Shown: positions 16,839-25,141, numbered from the stretch's first letter. The stretch is DNA of 32,228 nucleotides from an uncultured cyanobacterium (GCA_937899645.1 CALCCD010000069.1:1-32228), one strand, 5' to 3'. Numbers and translations are program-made. Notes: generated by a model not told the origin, from the sequence alone.

Positions 16839-18281
16839 GTGCTGTTTAACTCCCTGGAATTCCTGCTCGTTTTCCTGCCGCTGACCGTGGCAGGCTACTG
16901 GTTGCTGCGCGGGCGCGTAGCGCTGGGCTGGCTGGCGGTGATGTCGCTGGTGTTCTACGGCTGGTGGAATCCGGCCTACCTCTGGCTGCTGTCGGGCTCG
17001 ATCGCGGCGAACTACGGATTCGGGTGGGCGATCGGGCGATCGGGCGCGTCGTTGACCCGACGGGCGATCGCCGCCTGCGGCATCGGCCTGAATCTGGCGC
17101 TAATCGGCTACTTCAAGTACGCGAACTTTTTCCTCGACGCCGCCGATCGCCTGCTCGGAACCGACTGGCAAATCCCCGCCGTCGTGCTGCCGCTGGCGAT
17201 CTCGTTTTTTACGTTCCAGCAAATTGCCTATTCGATCGATGCGGCGCGCGATCGCCTGCCGCCCTATCGCCCGCTGGACTACATGCTGTTCGTGGTCTTT
17301 TTTCCGCAGCTGATCGCGGGGCCGATCGTCCACCACCAAGAAGTCGTACGGCAGTTCGACAGAGAGCGATCGCGCCAAACGCCGCACCCGATCGCACTCG
17401 GCCTGACGATCTTTACTCTTGGCCTCGTTAAAAAGATTTGGATCGCCGACCCTCTGGCGACGATCGCCACGCCCCTGTTCGACGCCGCCCGCGACGGCCA
17501 AATCCTGACGACGATCGAAGCCTGGAGCGCCGCGCTGTTCTACACCTTTCAGCTTTACTTCGACTTTTCGGGCTACTCGGATATGGCGATCGGGGCGGCG
17601 AGGTTGTTCGGGATCGTCCTGCCGTTGAATTTCAACTCGCCCTACAAAGCCAGCAATATCAGCGACTTCTGGCGGCGCTGGCACATCACCCTCTCGAACT
17701 TTCTGCGCGACTATCTCTATATTCCCCTGGGTGGAAATCGCTCGGGCAACCCGTTTGTTAACGTCGCCGTGACGATGCTGCTCGGCGGGCTCTGGCACGG
17801 GGCGGGCTGGACGTTTGTGGCGTGGGGCGGGCTGCACGGTTTGTACCTGGGCGCGCACCGGGCGTGGCGGGCACTGCGGAAGAACGAGGCCGAGACGCCC
17901 TGGAGTCGCGCGCTGAGCTGGGCGGCGACGTTTCTGGCGGTGATGCTGGGCTGGGTGGTATTCCGCGCCGATCGCCTGGCGACAGCGGGCTCGATGCTGC
18001 GCTCGATGCTGAGCGCCGCCCCGTTTGGCGAGCCGAGCTTGCTCCACGCCGCGATCGCCACCAGTCTGTTCGCCGTCGTCTTGATGTGTCCCAATACCCT
18101 AGAAATCGCCCACCGCGATCGGCCTGCCCTCGGTGTGGAAGAGCGCCACCTCAGCGCGTCGCCTTGGCTGACCTGGCGACCGCACCCGGCGATCGGGGCG
18201 CTGCTCGGCGTCGTTATTTTCCTAGCGCTGCAAACGTTGCTGCTCGCGCCGGAAAGCGAGTTTCTTTACTTTCAATTTTGA
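16839..18281 (+). CDS. MBOAT-family O-acyltransferase (AlgI-like)
   Basis: This 480-residue polytopic membrane protein of the MBOAT family is most like AlgI/DltB-type O-acetyltransferases that move acyl groups across the membrane onto extracellular polysaccharide. Signatures are ISFFTFQQIAYSIDAARDR, the FFPQLIAGPIVHHQE segment, NISDFWRRWHITLSNFLRDYLY and the catalytic region GLWHGAGWTFVAWGGLHGLY, with the conserved histidines at residues 320 and 333. About ten transmembrane helices are expected. It starts at GTG 16839 with the usual MLFNSLEFLLVFLP N-terminus of the family. No AlgJ/AlgX-like SGNH partner is adjacent, so the acceptor cannot be stated. Confidence 0.93.
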   Translation: MLFNSLEFLLVFLPLTVAGYWLLRGRVALGWLAVMSLVFYGWWNPAYLWLLSGSIAANYGFGWAIGRSGASLTRRAIAACGIGLNLALIGYFKYANFFLDAADRLLGTDWQIPAVVLPLAISFFTFQQIAYSIDAARDRLPPYRPLDYMLFVVFFPQLIAGPIVHHQEVVRQFDRERSRQTPHPIALGLTIFTLGLVKKIWIADPLATIATPLFDAARDGQILTTIEAWSAALFYTFQLYFDFSGYSDMAIGAARLFGIVLPLNFNSPYKASNISDFWRRWHITLSNFLRDYLYIPLGGNRSGNPFVNVAVTMLLGGLWHGAGWTFVAWGGLHGLYLGAHRAWRALRKNEAETPWSRALSWAATFLAVMLGWVVFRADRLATAGSMLRSMLSAAPFGEPSLLHAAIATSLFAVVLMCPNTLEIAHRDRPALGVEERHLSASPWLTWRPHPAIGALLGVVIFLALQTLLLAPESEFLYFQF

Positions 18282-18367
18282 GGAGCCAGTTCTGGGAAGG
18301 TCGGCTCTGAAAGGCCCGTCGGCAGCTCGGGAGCAAAACCAGCACTACCGCCGTGCTGCAAACGCGG

Positions 18368-19048
18368 CTAGTACAGAAACTCGAACGATGAAAAGAAGCG
18401 CTCCGAGTCGTCGGCAAACGAGTCTTCGCGATCGCCAGCAGCGGCGACCACCTGGAAAATATGACGATCGACGACGAAGATCTGATGCTGGTAAAGCAGT
18501 CCGTCGCGGCCTTCGTAGTGCATTTCATGGCCGGGGTAGCCGTTCATTTCCAGCACCCGATCGGGCTCGGTGCGGCGGCGAACGTTCGCTAAAACGCCAT
18601 CGATCGCGCTTTCGATCGTCGTCTCCACCGGTATCACGGCCAGGTAGTCCGGAAAGGCCGTGTAAAACACCGTATAGGCGCGCGAGCCGCTATCGACGCT
18701 AAACGTCCGTACGCTCAGGTCGCCCATGTGCGTATCGAACACCTGACGCTCCTGGCTCAGATCGCCCGGCGGAAATTCCACCTCGAACCCAAGATCGTCG
18801 CTGCTGAACTGTTGCCACGGCCCCGTCACGATTTCCGCTTCGAGCGGGCCATCGCTCGCATCGTCCTTAATTTGCAAACCGGGCAGGTTTCTCGTCGCCG
18901 CGATCGCGATTTGAACGTTGGGCGACGAGCGGGCCAGCAGGAAATTACCCGCAGACTTGCCGCCTAGCACGAGCGCAAAAGTCGCGATCGTCGAAATGCA
19001 AAAGTTGCGCGCGTGCCGTTGAAGCTTGGAGTTCAGCTTGAGTTTCAT
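18368..19048 (-). CDS. Exported protein of unknown function
   Basis: This 226-residue protein has a basic N-terminus and a hydrophobic helix (FCISTIATFALVLGGKSAGNFLL, about residues 16-38), which is either an uncleaved anchor or a signal peptide. The soluble part begins near residue 80 with FSSDDLGFEVEFPPGD and continues with alternating strands (LSVRTFSVDSGSRAYTVFYTAFPDY) and a helical segment (TTIESAIDGVLANVRRRT), ending in FEFLY. The strand-helix order recalls PsbP-like small periplasmic or lumenal proteins, but this resemblance is weak and no name is given. It is convergent with the MBOAT gene. Confidence 0.75.
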   Translation of the reverse strand: MKLKLNSKLQRHARNFCISTIATFALVLGGKSAGNFLLARSSPNVQIAIAATRNLPGLQIKDDASDGPLEAEIVTGPWQQFSSDDLGFEVEFPPGDLSQERQVFDTHMGDLSVRTFSVDSGSRAYTVFYTAFPDYLAVIPVETTIESAIDGVLANVRRRTEPDRVLEMNGYPGHEMHYEGRDGLLYQHQIFVVDRHIFQVVAAAGDREDSFADDSERFFSSFEFLY

Positions 19049-19227
19049 CGTTTTCCCGTGGATGCAGCCGAGAGTCAGGCAATCCGGTAGACAGCAAGAG
19101 TTCGAGCAAACCCCTGTGCGACCTCAGGAGAAAGCTGCTCGACTCCGACGCCAATCTAATTTTAATCGAAGCGTAGGGAGAAACTCTGAGTGAAACCTCA
19201 GTGCTTACACGGAATTTTCTGACATTT

Positions 19228-19416
19228 TCAAACTTCTACATCTTCGGGGATTAATGCTAACCAGCGCAGCGCCAGGGCGAGCATTTGTGCCGATCGTGAC
19301 GCGCCCCAATCTCGGACGGCGATCGCAGCCAACTCAACCGCCATATTTCCCGAAAGGCGCGCCCCATCTCCCATCCAGATGTTGACGCGATGCCAGCGAT
19401 CGGACTGAGCACGCAT
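19228..19416 (-). CDS. Possible small protein downstream of ilvN
   Basis: This 62-codon frame starts at ATG 19416, only 21 bp after the ilvN stop and on the same strand. Its product has an amphipathic, alanine-rich helical character (MAVELAAIAVRDWG, AQMLALALRWLALIPEDVEV). The codons are GC-rich like the neighbours. I recognise no family and the length is short enough for chance, so this stays tentative. Three near-repeats of a TTAATGCG-type motif lie between the two frames. Confidence 0.3.
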   Translation of the reverse strand: MRAQSDRWHRVNIWMGDGARLSGNMAVELAAIAVRDWGASRSAQMLALALRWLALIPEDVEV

Positions 19417-19437
19417 TAAGCCCGCATTAAACCCTTA

Positions 19438-19965
19438 TTAAACCCGCATCGCAGGCGAAGGCGAAGACTTCAAGAACTCCGTATTGACGCCCGACTCGCG
19501 CGTCAGAGAAATTTTGCCCGTCCGGGCGATCTCGCGCAGCCCGAACTTCTGGAGCATCTGCATCAGCGCGACCATTTTGCCCGGATCGCCCACGACCTCT
19601 AGAATCAGCGAATCGTCGGCAACATCGACCACCCGCGCCCGGAAAATCTGCGCGATTTGAACGATCTCCGCTCGCGTTTCGCTGCTCGCCGCCACTTTCA
19701 GCAGCATCAGCTCGCGCTCGACGCAGGGCGTTTCGGTAACGTCTTGAACCTTAAGAACGTTGATTAGCTTGTAGAGCTGTTTGGTGAGTTGCTCCAAAGC
19801 GTTGCGATCGCCGTTGACGACCATCGTGACGCGGGACATGCCGTTTTGCTCGGCGGATCCGACCGCCAGACTCTCAATATTGAAGCCGCGACGCGCGAAC
19901 AGCGCCGCAATGCGCGTCAAGACTCCGGCTTCATCTTCAACTAATACCGAGAGCGTGTGTTTCAT
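19438..19965 (-). CDS. ilvN: Acetolactate synthase small (regulatory) subunit
   Basis: This 175-residue protein is the regulatory subunit of acetohydroxyacid synthase (IlvN/IlvH type), which binds branched-chain amino acids for feedback inhibition and activates the catalytic IlvB subunit. The N-terminal ACT domain is evident ([34 protein letters not shown]) and is followed by the C-terminal domain with [12 protein letters not shown] and [33 protein letters not shown]. The length is as expected. An in-frame ATG at 19977 would add four residues (MVTT), but the start at 19965 gives the usual MKHTLSVL. The catalytic subunit gene is not in the window. A 440-bp structured spacer lies upstream. Confidence 0.95.
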   Translation of the reverse strand: MKHTLSVLVEDEAGVLTRIAALFARRGFNIESLAVGSAEQNGMSRVTMVVNGDRNALEQLTKQLYKLINVLKVQDVTETPCVERELMLLKVAASSETRAEIVQIAQIFRARVVDVADDSLILEVVGDPGKMVALMQMLQKFGLREIARTGKISLTRESGVNTEFLKSSPSPAMRV

Positions 19966-20038
19966 GGTAGTGACCATAGAGCGGTAAGCAAGGCAGGCGT
20001 TTGAGCCCTCTTTTTACCATATTTCCCTGAGGTCTCTT

Positions 20039-20225
20039 TCAGGTGAAAGCTACCGGTTCTAAGCGAGCGCGCAACTCCTCATAAAATGCGGGTTCTGGAT
20101 GTCGTCAGCCTGTCCGTGCTACGGCAGCAGGAGGACGCACGGCAGTCATTAGACCTACAGCACGATTCAAAAATTTGGAGCGGCCGAGGCGGTTGCGCTA
20201 TAGGCTGCCATCAATCAGACTTGCA
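20039..20225 (+). ncRNA. Candidate structured RNA, possibly 6S-like
   Basis: This region folds into a long interrupted rod. GCGCAAC (20069-20075) pairs with GTTGCGC (20192-20198). Next, CCTC (20077-20080) pairs with GAGG (20186-20189). An apical arm is formed by CTG-T-CCGTGC (20110-20119) with GCACGG-CAG (20137-20145). A large open region lies between arms, which resembles the single-hairpin-with-bubble shape of 6S RNA. The strand is uncertain because the pairing exists on both. I could not match RNase P RNA, tmRNA or SRP RNA signature sequences. On the minus strand the same DNA would be the ilvN leader. Confidence 0.4.
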
Positions 20226-20232
20226 GTCTTTG

Positions 20233-20339
20233 CCCAAAAAGGGGTTCAGCCCCTAGTTTGATTTTTGGGTCGGGCGCTCAACGGCTTACACCGTAAAGGG
20301 TCGGGTGCTAATTGACGACAGGCCCGAGGGAAAGCCTCG
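20233..20339. other. Further hairpins and a direct repeat in the ilvN-chlM spacer
   Basis: CCCAAAAA (20233-20240) pairs with TTTTTGGG (20262-20269) around an inner GGGG-ttcag-CCCC hairpin. GGGTCGGGCGCT (20267-20278) is repeated as GGGTCGGGTGCT (20298-20309). The copy at 20301-20305 (TCGGG) can pair with CCCGA at 20323-20327, which also takes part in CGAGG-gaaag-CCTCG (20325-20339). These two pairings exclude each other. This may be part of the neighbouring RNA or a separate leader element. Confidence 0.4.
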
Positions 20340-20405
20340 ATATTCTGACCCACAGCACTGGCGTCCCGTCAGCTTTAGACAGTCGAGCTGGGTTCTGAGC
20401 TCGCC

Positions 20406-21089
20406 CTAGCGCACGGCTTCGAGCAGGCGCGAGTAGTAGAAGCGCGTACTCGTCATCTCTTCACGCTTCACCGTAAATCCGTTCTTTTTGAAAATGGCGA
20501 TGATGTCGGCTTCTTTGTGTTGGTAGGCTCGCGTCGTTTTACTCGGGCCGGGAAAAAACTCGCCGATTTTCTTCAGGACTGTCAGCAGCGGCGTTTTCGG
20601 CGCAAAGCTGAGCACCACCCGCGACTCAGCGAGCTGGCAGAGGCCGTCGATCATCGCTTCGATCTTGTCGTCGGGATAGTGGATCAGCACGTCCAGGCAA
20701 ACGACAGTGTGGTGGCTGCCGGTCAGCGTCTCCAGATCTTGCGGGGCGAACTTGATACGGGCGCTCGCGGGTAGCTCGGTGCAGGCGCGTTCTGCCGCTT
20801 CTTTGACCATTGCTTCCGAGATGTCGCTACCGAAGACCGTCGCGCCCGCTTTGGCCAGGGGAATGCTGAGGCTCCCGACGCCGCAGCCTGCATCGCAGAC
20901 GGAGATTTCGCTGAGGTTGCCGTCCGCCTCGAACCAGCCCATGACCTTATCGACGGTTTGCTGGTGGCCTTCGCGAATGTCGAGCTGGACTTTATTAACA
21001 TCGCCGTCGCCGTAAATGCGCTGCCAGCGATCGAAGCCCGTCGTGTTGAAGTAGTCCTTTACGATCGATTTGTCGTCAATGATAATCAT
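20406..21089 (-). CDS. chlM: Magnesium protoporphyrin IX methyltransferase
   Basis: This 227-residue SAM-dependent methyltransferase converts Mg-protoporphyrin IX to its monomethyl ester in chlorophyll synthesis, at the thylakoid or plasma membrane. The N-terminus (DDKSIVKDYFNTTGFDRWQRIYGDG) is characteristic of ChlM/BchM. SAM motif I is VCDAGCGVGSLSIPLAKAG, motif II lies near FAPQDLE, and HHTVVCLDVLIHYP follows. The C-terminal FFPGPSKTTRAYQHKEADI region also fits. A longer frame extends to 21452, but the residues before MIIIDDKS are not ChlM-like and cross the fni promoter area, so ATG 21089 is chosen. It is divergent from fni with 198 bp between the two starts, suggesting shared control of pigment synthesis. 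Confidence 0.96.
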   Translation of the reverse strand: MIIIDDKSIVKDYFNTTGFDRWQRIYGDGDVNKVQLDIREGHQQTVDKVMGWFEADGNLSEISVCDAGCGVGSLSIPLAKAGATVFGSDISEAMVKEAAERACTELPASARIKFAPQDLETLTGSHHTVVCLDVLIHYPDDKIEAMIDGLCQLAESRVVLSFAPKTPLLTVLKKIGEFFPGPSKTTRAYQHKEADIIAIFKKNGFTVKREEMTSTRFYYSRLLEAVR

Positions 21090-21287
21090 GGGCGCTGCAA
21101 AAAAATGCGGAACGTAGGCGGGATTAAAAGCGGTCGATCCGGCTCGTGCCGACGGGCGAGAAGCTGGACAAAAATGAAATGAAACGGTCACATTTAGAAC
21201 ACTACGGTATCTCACTTTTCTTTGCGAAATCTTTGCGGTCTGCATTGATTTTTGTGTCTGTTTATTACGCCCGGTTAACACGCCAAG

Positions 21288-22370
21288 ATGATCATCGCTG
21301 CTTCCGATAATCCCGCCCGCGAGACCCAAGCCCATGAGACCCAAGCCCATGAGACTCAGGCTCGTAAAGCCGACCATCTGAAAATCTGCCTTGAAGACGA
21401 CGTGAACTGCCGTGAGGTGACGACGGGCTTCGATCGCTACCGGTTCGAGCATTGCTGTCTGCCGGAGCTGGACTTTGCCGACATCGCGATCGAGACGACC
21501 TTCCTAGGGAAAAAGCTAGCCGCGCCGCTGCTGATCTCGTCGATGACGGGCGGCACCGATCGCGCCAAGACGGTGAACTTCCGGCTGGCGGAAGCGGCGC
21601 AGAACCACGGCATCGCGATGGGCGTCGGGTCGCAGCGGGTGGCGATCGAAAATCCCGAGCTGAACGAAAGCTTCGCGGTGCGGAAGGTCGCGCCAGACGC
21701 GCTGCTGTTCGCCAATGTGGGCGCGGTGCAGTTCAACTTCGGCTACGGCATCGATGAGTTTCGCCGCGCGGTGGACAACATTGAGGCGGACGCACTGATT
21801 TTGCACCTGAATCCGCTGCAAGAGTGCGTCCAGACGCGGGGCGATCGCAACTTCGCCAACCTGCTCGATCGTATTGCCGAGCTGTGCGACGTGCTGCCCG
21901 TGCCGGTAATCGCCAAAGAAGTCGGCAACGGCATTTCGGGCAAGATGGCGCGGAAGTTACTCGAAACCGGCGTCGCGGCGATCAACGTGGCCGGGGCGGG
22001 CGGCACGTCCTGGGCGAAGGTGGAAAGCGAACGGGCGATCGACCCGATTCAGCGCCGCGTCGGGCGGACGTTTGCGGACTGGGGCATCCCGACGGCGGAG
22101 TGTCTGCGGCAGGTGCGGGCAGTATCGGCAAACGCGGCGCTGATTGCATCGGGTGGACTGAAAACGGGGCTGGATGCGGCGATCGCGATCGCGCTCGGAG
22201 CTGACCTGGCGGGAATGGCGACGCCGTTCCTGAAGGCGGCGGATGCTTCGCCAGAACAGCTCGACGAGATGATGCAGGTAACGATCGCCGAATTGAAAAC
22301 CGCAATGATGTGCAGCGGCTGCGGAACGCTGGCGGATTTGCGAAACGATGGCGTTTTGGTGGTGCGCTAA
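21288..22370 (+). CDS. fni: Isopentenyl-diphosphate delta-isomerase, type 2 (FMN-dependent)
   Basis: This 360-residue type 2 IPP isomerase interconverts IPP and DMAPP with reduced FMN, supplying phytyl and carotenoid precursors. Family motifs are [10 protein letters not shown] near the start, [71 protein letters not shown] and the late [30 protein letters not shown] phosphate/flavin-binding region. The N-terminus before RKAD carries three copies of a five-residue unit ([15 protein letters not shown]), which is not typical of the family. The ATG at 21288 is used. It is divergent from chlM. Confidence 0.95.
   Translation: MIIAASDNPARETQAHETQAHETQARKADHLKICLEDDVNCREVTTGFDRYRFEHCCLPELDFADIAIETTFLGKKLAAPLLISSMTGGTDRAKTVNFRLAEAAQNHGIAMGVGSQRVAIENPELNESFAVRKVAPDALLFANVGAVQFNFGYGIDEFRRAVDNIEADALILHLNPLQECVQTRGDRNFANLLDRIAELCDVLPVPVIAKEVGNGISGKMARKLLETGVAAINVAGAGGTSWAKVESERAIDPIQRRVGRTFADWGIPTAECLRQVRAVSANAALIASGGLKTGLDAAIAIALGADLAGMATPFLKAADASPEQLDEMMQVTIAELKTAMMCSGCGTLADLRNDGVLVVR
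21321..21365 (+). repeat. Three 15-bp tandem repeats at the fni 5' end
   Basis: The unit GAGACCCAAGCCCAT occurs at 21321-21335 and exactly again at 21336-21350. A diverged third copy is at 21351-21365. The unit is a multiple of three and encodes ETQAH, so copy changes would keep the fni frame. Confidence 0.9.
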
Positions 22371-22378
22371 CGCCAGCC

Positions 22379-22400
22379 GGTGAGGATATCTCTCCTCGCC
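22379..22400 (+). terminator. Weak hairpin after fni
   Basis: GGTGAGGA (22379-22386) pairs with TCCTCGCC (22393-22400), including one G-T pair, around a six-base loop. No T tract follows, so this is at best a weak stop or RNA-stabilising hairpin after fni. Confidence 0.35.
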
Positions 22401-22487
22401 GATCCTGAAGATTTAACGAAGGGATTGTTACAATGCGTGAAGCACGTGTGTGCCCACCGGCTCCGTGCGCTGCCATAGAGGTCAACC

Positions 22488-24488
22488 ATGACAGTCACCC
22501 CCGCACAGCCCCCCGCGCTCGCGCCCGTCCGCGAACGTCCCGAACTCGCTCCTGCCGACATCGCGCTACGGGATGCCTCGAAAGCGTCGCAGTTCTACGA
22601 TCGCGTCCAGACGACGATGGTGCGCTACGACCCGCAGGAACTGGCGGATGAGTACCACAACAAATTTTTCAAGCTGTTCGGCAGACTCTGGACGATCCTG
22701 ACGACGTTCCTCGGTTTTGCGCTCGGGCTCTGGCTCGACAAGGTCGGCGACGCAGTCGAGAAAAACGAAGCCAAGCGTGCGGTACAGCTCAAGGATCTGC
22801 TCACGAAGCTCGGCCCCGCCTACATCAAGATCGGCCAAGCGCTCTCGACGCGCCCCGACCTCGTGCCGCCGACCTACCTCGAAGAGCTGAGCAAGCTGCA
22901 AGATCAGATCCCGCCATTCCCGAACGCGCAAGCCTTTCAGTTTATCCGCGAGGAGCTGGGGGCCGACCCGAGTGAAATCTATGCCGAAATCTCCGACTCG
23001 CCGATCGCGGCGGCGTCCCTCGGGCAGGTGTACAAAGGTCGACTGAAGACGGGCGAAGCGGTGGCTGTGAAGGTGCAGCGTCCCGATCTGGGCGATCGCG
23101 TCTGCCTCGATCTCTATCTCGTTCGCAACCTGGCGCTGTTCGCCCAACAGAACATCGGGCGGATTCGCAGCGACCTGGTGGCGATCGTCGATGAGTTCGC
23201 CACGCGCATCTTCGAGGAGATGGACTACGCCCACGAGGCGTACAACGCCGAGCGCTTCGCCACCCTCTACGGCAAGCTGCCCGATATCTACATTCCCAAA
23301 ATTTACGGAGCCTACACCGGTCGTCGCGTCCTGACGATGGAGTGGATCGACGGCATCAAGCTCACCGACCTGGAAGCAGTGGCCGCCAAGGGCATCAACC
23401 CCACGGAGCTAATCGAAGTAGGCGTCCAATGTTCGCTGCGCCAACTGCTCGAGTACGGCTTCTTCCACGCCGACCCCCACCCCGGTAACCTGCTGGCGAT
23501 GGACAATGGCAAACTGGCCTACCTCGATTTCGGGATGATGAGCGAGGTGAAGACCTATCAGCGCTACGGCCTGATCGAGGCGGTGGTTCACCTGGTCAAC
23601 CGCGACTTCGAGCGGCTGGCGGAAGACTACGTCAAGCTCGAATTCCTGACGCCGGAGACGAACCTGGCTCCGATTATCCCGGCGCTGTCGGGCGTCTTTA
23701 GCAATGCCCTCGGTGCGAGCGTCGCGGAGCTGAACTTCAAGAGCATGACCGATCGGCTCTCGGAGCTGATGTACGAGTACCCGTTCCAGGTTCCGGCCTA
23801 CTACGCGCTGATCATTCGATCGCTCGTCACCCTCGAAGGCATCGCCATCAACGTCGATCCAGACTTCAAAGTCCTCAGCAAGGCCTATCCCTACGTAGCA
23901 AAGCGCCTGCTGACCGACCCGGCTCCGGAGCTGCGTACATCGCTCAAGGAGCTGCTATTCAAAGACGGCAGCTTCCGCTGGAACCGCCTCGAGAACCTGC
24001 TGAAAAACGCCCGTGACAGTCAGGACTACGATCTGGGCGGCTCGATCGAAAAGGCGATCGACTTCCTGTTCTCCGAGCGAGGGGAGTTCATCCGCACGCG
24101 CATCGTCGATGAAGTGGTTCGCAATATCGACGTGCTGTCCCAAGACGCAGTTCGCAACACAAACCAGGCGCTGTCCGATTGGCTGGGTCTGCCGAAGCCG
24201 GAATCGCAGCAACCGGCAAGCCAGCAGGTGGTGACGGTGACTTCGGAAGCCGATCGCAAGAACCTCGAACATATCCGCGCGATCTGGGGCTTGCTTCAAG
24301 AGACGCCGGGATTCGACCCGATGAAGATCCTGCGGGTTGTGCCGACGCTGCTCTCGAAGCCGGAAACGCAGCAGATGGGTCAGGAGATTATCAGCAATCT
24401 GATGCAGCGAGCGGCAGCGCGGCTGATTCGCGAGGTGCTGATCGATCGTGGTGAGGCGGACAGTGCCCCGGTAGCGGCGATGCGCTAG
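22488..24488 (+). CDS. ABC1/UbiB-family atypical kinase (AarF-like)
   Basis: This 666-residue ABC1 (ADCK/UbiB) protein kinase-like protein belongs to a family whose members support quinone, tocopherol or other prenyl-lipid metabolism on cyanobacterial membranes. Key motifs are the K-x-G-Q element (YIKIGQALSTRPDLVPP), the alanine-rich loop AAASLGQVYKG, the lysine strand AVAVKVQRP, the catalytic-loop equivalent FHADPHPGNLLA and the metal-binding YLDFGMM. The N-terminal helix FGRLWTILTTFLGFALGLWL may touch the membrane. The C-terminal 200 residues are helical without a named domain. ATG 22488 is preceded by AGAGGT at a good distance. The length is normal for cyanobacterial homologues. Confidence 0.93.
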   Translation: MTVTPAQPPALAPVRERPELAPADIALRDASKASQFYDRVQTTMVRYDPQELADEYHNKFFKLFGRLWTILTTFLGFALGLWLDKVGDAVEKNEAKRAVQLKDLLTKLGPAYIKIGQALSTRPDLVPPTYLEELSKLQDQIPPFPNAQAFQFIREELGADPSEIYAEISDSPIAAASLGQVYKGRLKTGEAVAVKVQRPDLGDRVCLDLYLVRNLALFAQQNIGRIRSDLVAIVDEFATRIFEEMDYAHEAYNAERFATLYGKLPDIYIPKIYGAYTGRRVLTMEWIDGIKLTDLEAVAAKGINPTELIEVGVQCSLRQLLEYGFFHADPHPGNLLAMDNGKLAYLDFGMMSEVKTYQRYGLIEAVVHLVNRDFERLAEDYVKLEFLTPETNLAPIIPALSGVFSNALGASVAELNFKSMTDRLSELMYEYPFQVPAYYALIIRSLVTLEGIAINVDPDFKVLSKAYPYVAKRLLTDPAPELRTSLKELLFKDGSFRWNRLENLLKNARDSQDYDLGGSIEKAIDFLFSERGEFIRTRIVDEVVRNIDVLSQDAVRNTNQALSDWLGLPKPESQQPASQQVVTVTSEADRKNLEHIRAIWGLLQETPGFDPMKILRVVPTLLSKPETQQMGQEIISNLMQRAAARLIREVLIDRGEADSAPVAAMR

Positions 24489-24570
24489 CGTCGAGCGGCG
24501 CATCGCCGATCGGAAACTGGCGGCTTTTCCATGAAAGTAACGCGCGACTTTGAGGAAAGAGTCCTGCTGA

Positions 24571-24617
24571 AGCGTCCAGAACTCAAGACGGAATAGTGTC
24601 TTCGAGTTCTGGACGCT
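24571..24617. repeat. 14-bp perfect inverted repeat
   Basis: AGCGTCCAGAACTC (24571-24584) is the exact reverse complement of 24604-24617. Inside it a further AGAC/GTCT pair can extend the stem after a short mismatch. It follows the ABC1 kinase gene by about 80 bp. There is no T run on either strand, so it may be a miniature element or an RNA-processing hairpin rather than an intrinsic terminator. Confidence 0.75.
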
Positions 24618-24677
24618 CCAATCGCGGTCGAGCGAGAGCTAAGTGGACGATTTCGTTTTTGGGGCGAAGCCGTCGAG

Positions 24678-24752
24678 ATGCAAGGAAGAATCCTCAGGGT
24701 CGTAACACTTGAGGATGGTGAGGCGATCCATAAATGCGTTTTTCGATCGTGA
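24678..24752 (+). pseudogene. Frame-broken start of a small gene before DUF2283
   Basis: ATG 24678 opens a 24-residue frame (MQGRILRVVTLEDGEAIH and on) that stops at TGA 24750-24752. If one A of the AAA at 24732-24734 is removed, the reading passes smoothly into the downstream frame as IHNAFFDRDFLRKYRRN. This suggests that the sequence belonged to one gene now broken by a single-base insertion. The product family is not recognised. A sequencing slip is the alternative. Confidence 0.4.
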
Positions 24753-25008
24753 CTTTTTGCGTAAGTATCGACGCAATCTACAGCGAGGCGATGCGATAAA
24801 AATTCACTATTATCCCGAGACCGATACGCTTTCGATCGAGCTGAAGGCAGGTATTAGCCAATATACGCGAGAAGTCAGTGAGGACGTAACGCTCGACTTC
24901 GATGAGTCTGGGGCGGTTATTGGCGTGGACATCGACCTCGCGTCGGGCAAGGTGGACTTAGGCTCGATCGAGATTGCAGGTCTGCTGGAGCGGGTCGCGA
25001 TCGCCTGA
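24715..25008 (+). CDS. DUF2283 small protein, start uncertain
   Basis: The C-terminal 65 residues match DUF2283: IKIHYYPETDTLSIEL, then VSEDVTLDFDESGAVIGVDID and a final helix IAGLLERVAIA. These short proteins usually begin directly at MKIHYYPETD. Here the equivalent position is ATA instead of ATG, and the frame runs upstream through a stretch that looks like the end of another small protein. ATG 24715 or TTG 24709 would be the nearest usable starts. The locus may thus be a fusion, or a decayed two-gene cassette of the kind often found near toxin-antitoxin-like genes. Function unknown. Confidence 0.6.
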   Translation: MVRRSINAFFDRDFLRKYRRNLQRGDAIKIHYYPETDTLSIELKAGISQYTREVSEDVTLDFDESGAVIGVDIDLASGKVDLGSIEIAGLLERVAIA

Positions 25009-25141
25009 GTGGCTCCTGGGTTTTCCTGTCGAACGCGTAACTTGCGGGTGAAAAGCTTCTGTGCGCCGACGCCCGCGATCGGAGACAATCGATTGCAGGC
25101 GCGCCGAGATGCGCCCCGGACTCAACCTCGATCTCCACTCC

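Noticed and set aside
17100-18047. 315-codon minus-strand frame over the MBOAT gene
   Set aside because: Antisense shadow with Arg/Gln-rich composition; the MBOAT motifs on the plus strand are complete.
20071-20085. Yfr1-like core motif
   Set aside because: AACTCCTCATAAA only partly matches the conserved ACTCCTCACAC, and the flanking hairpins of Yfr1 are missing.
20039-20400. RNase P RNA, tmRNA or SRP RNA in the ilvN-chlM spacer
   Set aside because: The conserved GAGGAAAGTCC core, the ACAGAA motif, the tmRNA tRNA-like ends and the SRP apical-loop sequence were all looked for and not found.
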